NCBI GenBank assembly: GCA_934693235.1
Contig: CAKUUY010000001.1
Location: 62,001 to 126,000, forward strand
Direction of reading: 5' to 3'
DNA length: 64,000 nucleotides
From: an uncultured Candidatus Melainabacteria bacterium
GTDB lineage: Bacteria; Cyanobacteriota; Vampirovibrionia; Gastranaerophilales; Gastranaerophilaceae
Shown here: in pieces, positions 62,301 to 64,000 of the stretch
Position numbering within the stretch: position 1 is the stretch's first letter
How the letters are laid out: each line of letters starts with the position of its first letter
Made by a program: the position numbers and the translations under genes
The notes under the pieces: generated by a model
What the model saw: the letters and a program-made list of their open reading frames with translations, nothing else
Told to the model about the DNA's origin: nothing
Databases searched by the model: none

Positions 62301-62731
62301 TCAAGTTCTTTTTCTAAAAGTAATTTGCGACTTATTGGTTTTTCGTAAGCTGTAATTACAGAACTGTCACCATCGCAGTTTGTTAAATAATGCCAAACGC
62401 ATAACCCCCAAGTAAATTTTAAAATTTGATAGGCTTTTTCATTAGTTGCAACATTTTCATGAATTGCATCATTCCCATACTTTCTAATTATATGAAATAC
62501 ATCCATATATTTTGAATCAATATAAGGCTCCAATGCTTTTAACAATTGATATTGTGTTAAATTAGTTTTTTCATTAAAATACTTATAATAAATATCTTTT
62601 GCTATAAATTCAGCAAGTAAACGCAATTTTGATAAACAAGATGCAGCATCAGTATCAATCAACTCTTCTGCAAGTTGACCTAAATTTGCCAATTCTGGAT
62701 ATTCAGATTTTAAAAAATTAAAATTACTCAT
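59345..62731 (-). CDS. hsdR: Type I restriction endonuclease subunit R
   Basis: This 1128-residue motor nuclease has an N-terminal DUF4145-like domain (about 10-118, e.g. YPELANLGQLAEELIDTDAA) and a coiled coil (135-185). A PD-(D/E)xK nuclease follows with GFVDYALYD (Asp 251) and IIEAKKSRRD (Glu 266, Lys 268). The SF2 motor has MATGTGKTRTAM (about 378-389), IIADESHRSIYN (469-480), SMLDTGIDVPE and IGRGTRLCENLLG. It translocates and cuts unmodified DNA. It is the first gene of the six-gene operon. The start has no SD; an extended -10-like TGTTAAAAT lies 16 bases upstream. Confidence 0.95.
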   Translation of the reverse strand: MSNFNFLKSEYPELANLGQLAEELIDTDAASCLSKLRLLAEFIAKDIYYKYFNEKTNLTQYQLLKALEPYIDSKYMDVFHIIRKYGNDAIHENVATNEKAYQILKFTWGLCVWHYLTNCDGDSSVITAYEKPISRKLLLEKELEEVKKRSAELEAELKLKEEALKQTETNKTEELVNKQKVAEEITDRLSDLSEAQTRHFIIDNMLLDSGWNIKKVEDFSADIKEFNTTEVKRELPVEGLPNTPSGKGFVDYALYDDNGKVIAIIEAKKSRRDVEEGKEQARQYANALETMTDFRPLIFYTNGFETYVWDDVNYPERRIYGMFSKEDILTRLFQRENRKPLADIEIDTSITNRDYQFMAIRKTYEAFTSGQRKALLVMATGTGKTRTAMSIINGLVQANWIKRVLFLVDRDELRKQADGAFKKYLDSLSRVFINAETRGDKNKKVYIATYPAMQKAYQLYTSGFFDLIIADESHRSIYNVYGEIFKYFDAFQIGLTATPVDYISRNTFKMFNTDDKNPTFSYELDDAISEKYLVPYKVQKVQTGFLERGIKFSELTETQKQELAEQVEDPEKFDFESSELETQITNVETNRKIIRTLMNDGLRDSSGKLGKSIIFARSHRHGKMLEKLFNDMYPEYKGKYARLIDSHDKNASILLDDFKGEAQENNINIAISVSMLDTGIDVPEIMNLVFAKPIYSKVKFWQMIGRGTRLCENLLGSGKNKEYFVIFDHYSNFEFFGENPDGYVPKEQPSLYERLFQARIELALSAKAVENTEIYYNTIELINNDIKSLPQKSVDVQENAMLLDDILKTELYWQNFDESFIELLDTKVRPLMKRHQTTFAQDKAMQFEIITTQYEIAELDKQLQEKNNVDTKAQNKKIELLKNKIRKSIFELRTTIYKVKEKSKLIEKVKSSDFAKNFNYKEIEEVRNELAPLMQFRQREIIDEDIITIDISDDIEINEELQLNLFTTFGEGFKHDLEEFLRKIATENLVLQKIKKGKNITETDIQALVSVILEQNPHFTIKQLEKLYPDKANDIALLIRSIIGIDEEEVKTRLEEFKQHHTTLNTRQMQCLKLVENQLKANNYLKETSLYGRPFTGLGDISDIFTEEELEELYNVLDGYMIKERIVG

Positions 62732-62746
62732 GATAGTTGCAACTAA

Positions 62747-62755
62747 ATTTTAACA
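62747..62755 (-). promoter_or_regulatory. Candidate extended -10 of the defence operon
   Basis: On the minus strand TGTTAAAAT, with TAAAAT the complement of 62747-62752. It is squeezed between the upstream gene's terminator and the hsdR ATG. Confidence 0.35.
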
Positions 62756-62784
62756 CAAAAAGAGGAGGTACATCGTACCTCCTC
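62756..62784 (-). terminator. Rho-independent terminator upstream of hsdR
   Basis: A perfect 10-bp stem GAGGAGGTAC / GTACCTCCTC (62762-62771 and 62775-62784) with a 3-base loop is followed on the minus strand by TTTTT. It ends the small gene at 62795-62911 and separates it from hsdR. Confidence 0.88.
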
Positions 62785-62794
62785 CCCAAGATTG

Positions 62795-62911
62795 TTACTT
62801 AGATTTTTTCTTTACAGTTTCTTTAACTGTAGTTTTCGGATTTTTATCCGCATATTTCTTAGTAACAAACTGTCCTGTTATCGCAGAGCGACAACGTTTT
62901 TGTTGTGCCAT
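62795..62911 (-). CDS. Small conserved basic protein (38 residues)
   Basis: ATG 62911 to TAA encodes MAQQKRCRSAITGQFVTKKY then ADKNPKTTVKETVKKKSK. The pattern K/R-S-A-x-TG-x-FVTK-YA-x-NP-TTV recalls a family of very short bacterial and phage proteins with no known role. A near-perfect SD (AAAGGAGGTGA), its own TTGACA promoter and a terminator make it a convincing independent gene. Confidence 0.8.
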   Translation of the reverse strand: MAQQKRCRSAITGQFVTKKYADKNPKTTVKETVKKKSK

Positions 62912-62970
62912 AAGTATTCACCTCCTTTCATTTGGATTCTATTGAAAGTTTGTGAATGCACAACTATAAA

Positions 62971-62999
62971 ATGATAGTGCATATTATAGAAAATGTCAA
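62971..62999 (-). promoter_or_regulatory. Promoter of the small basic protein gene
   Basis: On the minus strand TTGACA (62994-62999), a 17-base spacer and TATCAT (62971-62976). A second TATAAT lies inside the spacer. Confidence 0.6.
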
Positions 63000-63204
63000 A
63001 AATGTAAACATTTTTAATTTATTAACAGTTGATTATGTTTAACATTTAAATAATAAGATATATTAAAACTAACACTTAAAAATATCAAACATCATAAATT
63101 TTCATAACAATGCCGTTTTCTTACTATAATTAATCAATATAAATTCCATTTGTAAGATTAATGAGTCTTGAACTGTTAATACAACAAAAGAATGTTTTGT
63201 TGTA
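63000..63204. other. AT-rich gap without a gene
   Basis: No gene is seen in this gap or the few bases around it. At its right edge lies a perfect 12-bp inverted repeat (63178-63189 and 63195-63206, AATACAACAAAA and its complement) whose right arm overlaps the integrase stop codon. It lacks a T-run on the minus strand, so it may be a weak terminator or a recombinase-related site. Confidence 0.5.
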
Positions 63205-63744
63205 TTACAAATAAAAATTTTTGTATGTTTCATCAATATTTTCTTGGGTTATACCTATATAAATTAGTGTTATTTCTGAACTTGAATGGTTCAGAATTTT
63301 TTGCAATAAGGGTAAATTTTTAAACTTTTTAAAATGATGATAACCAAAAGTTTTTCGTAATGTATGAGTTCCTATTTTTGTTTTAACACCAGCTTCTTTA
63401 CCTGCATTATTTAATATCTTATAGGCTTGAATTCTATCTAACCTTTTCCCTCTTTTTGTCAAAAATAAAAGCTCATCAATTCTTTTTGTTTTTACATATT
63501 TATTAATTTCTTTTTGCAATTTTTCATTTAATAAAAATCTTTTATATTTATTAGTTTTCTTTTTTCTAATTTCAATAAAATCTCTATTTTTGACATCTTT
63601 TATATCTAAAGCCAAAATATCTGAAATTCTTAAACCACTATTAATTCCTAAATTAAAAAGTAACAAATTTCTTTCGTTACTTTTCAAAACTTTTTTTATT
63701 CTTTTTATATCATTTTTGTCTTTTATTGGTTCAACCACATTCAT
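63205..63744 (-). CDS. Small tyrosine recombinase (catalytic domain only)
   Basis: This 179-residue phage-integrase-family protein has only the catalytic domain. The first Arg is in NSGLRISDILALDIKD (about residue 43). HTLRKTFGYHHF gives the H-x-x-R pair, ILNHSSSEITLIYIGI has the second His, and the Tyr nucleophile is in LIYIGI. It starts with VVEPIKDKNDIKRI and lacks a core-binding domain, like a family of compact recombinases seen in Firmicutes. ATG 63744 follows GGAGG; an upstream ATG adds 6 residues. It may mobilise DNA locally or resolve dimers; the target is unknown. Confidence 0.85.
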   Translation of the reverse strand: MNVVEPIKDKNDIKRIKKVLKSNERNLLLFNLGINSGLRISDILALDIKDVKNRDFIEIRKKKTNKYKRFLLNEKLQKEINKYVKTKRIDELLFLTKRGKRLDRIQAYKILNNAGKEAGVKTKIGTHTLRKTFGYHHFKKFKNLPLLQKILNHSSSEITLIYIGITQENIDETYKNFYL

Positions 63745-63846
63745 AAATACCTCCAGATACACATATTAAAATCTTTACTGTTATAATAATATCAACAGAT
63801 TTTTCTAAAAGTTTATCTAAAGTCATAATGAATAGACGTTTGAAAA

Positions 63847-64000
63847 CTACCCATAATACCAAGGCTTGGTAATCAATTCACGTTTATCTACAAGTTTTTT
63901 ATTGTAACGTTTAACGACATCTTTAATTATCATTCTATACGCACCCGCAATTGTTGCTGAATTCATATATGGATGACCATAATGATGTTTTGCTTCCTTA
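63847..64000 (-). CDS. C-terminal end of an unidentified protein (partial)
   Basis: The last 50 codons of a minus-strand gene run in from the right edge and stop at TAG 63847-63849. The residues include KHHYGHPYMNSATIAGAYRM, then IIKDVVKRYNKK and end ITKPWYYG. I do not recognise the family. The open frame is uninterrupted to the window edge and has normal codon use, so it is probably real. Confidence 0.5.
   Translation of the reverse strand, partial: KEAKHHYGHPYMNSATIAGAYRMIIKDVVKRYNKKLVDKRELITKPWYYG

Noticed and set aside
52749..62731. BREX or DISARM system
   Set aside because: There is an adenine methylase-like protein and an ATPase, but no PglZ, BrxC, BrxL, DrmA/B or PLD-type gene; hsdR, hsdM and hsdS are clear instead.
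52103..63744. The 163-residue core-binding protein and the small recombinase as two halves of one split integrase
   Set aside because: They lie 10 kb apart on opposite strands, and the compact recombinase resembles a family that is naturally about 180 residues long.

Overview
The window is AT-rich, gene-dense bacterial DNA. Several features point to the non-photosynthetic sister lineage of Cyanobacteria (Vampirovibrionia/Melainabacteria, probably Gastranaerophilales). The ATP synthase operon has the cyanobacterial order a-c-b'-b-delta-alpha-gamma, with separate b and b' genes and no beta or epsilon following. There is a prepilin-like protein with an A|FTLAE processing site, and several repetitive or Met/Gln-rich proteins with no family I recognise. 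The lineage is an inference; there is no rRNA here to confirm it.

Layout. 1-4672: ATP synthase operon. 4673-6009: repeat-rich gap and a prepilin-like gene. 6038-9503: two tandem paralogous proteins of unknown function. 9783-13324 (minus): CCA-adding-type enzyme, rsmE, lgt and a TPR lipoprotein. 13433-20181 (plus): a ClpX-type zinc finger protein, an unknown protein, ruvX, DUF1292, a Clp-N-only protein, tilS, hpt and a soluble histidine kinase. 20247-30867: membrane protein, SNF2 helicase, gpmI, radical SAM protein, AI-2E-family transporter, a Met/Gln-rich protein, a PLP enzyme and a PilZ protein. 31145-34013: an isolated rpsE-rpmD-rplO-secY cluster. 34311-48864: phosphohexomutase, lone ABC permease, two flavoproteins, an MnmC-like methyltransferase, thrB, a HepT/MntA toxin-antitoxin pair, a large secreted-type or structural protein of unknown family, a putative GT-C membrane protein and a patatin. 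Several genes here look leaderless: a -10 box lies exactly 6 nt before the ATG and there is no Shine-Dalgarno.

The accessory region runs from tRNA-Leu(UAA) at 49068 to about 63.8 kb. It starts with a short partial duplication of the tRNA 5' end. Next is a Mu/Tn7-like transposition module: a TnsB-like DDE transposase, a TnsC-like ATPase and a stand-alone tyrosine-integrase core-binding domain. After it comes a tightly overlapping minus-strand defence operon, hsdR-hsdM-hsdS, followed by a second divergent adenine-methyltransferase-like protein, an SMC/ABC-type ATPase and an HNH nuclease. The HNH reading frame is interrupted by one in-frame TAA. I read this as a type I restriction-modification system fused transcriptionally to a Septu-like (PtuA/PtuB-like) ATPase-nuclease module, with an extra methylase-like subunit. 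This is the best candidate in the window for a little-described system. A small catalytic-domain-only tyrosine recombinase follows beyond a small conserved gene.

Repeats recur through the window: a 110-bp tandem duplication in the atp operon, a GCTACG-CA-CGTAGC palindrome family, a TTATTCACTT-type family, 19-bp elements abutting stop codons, and a mobile-type repeat translated in frame inside the phosphohexomutase.
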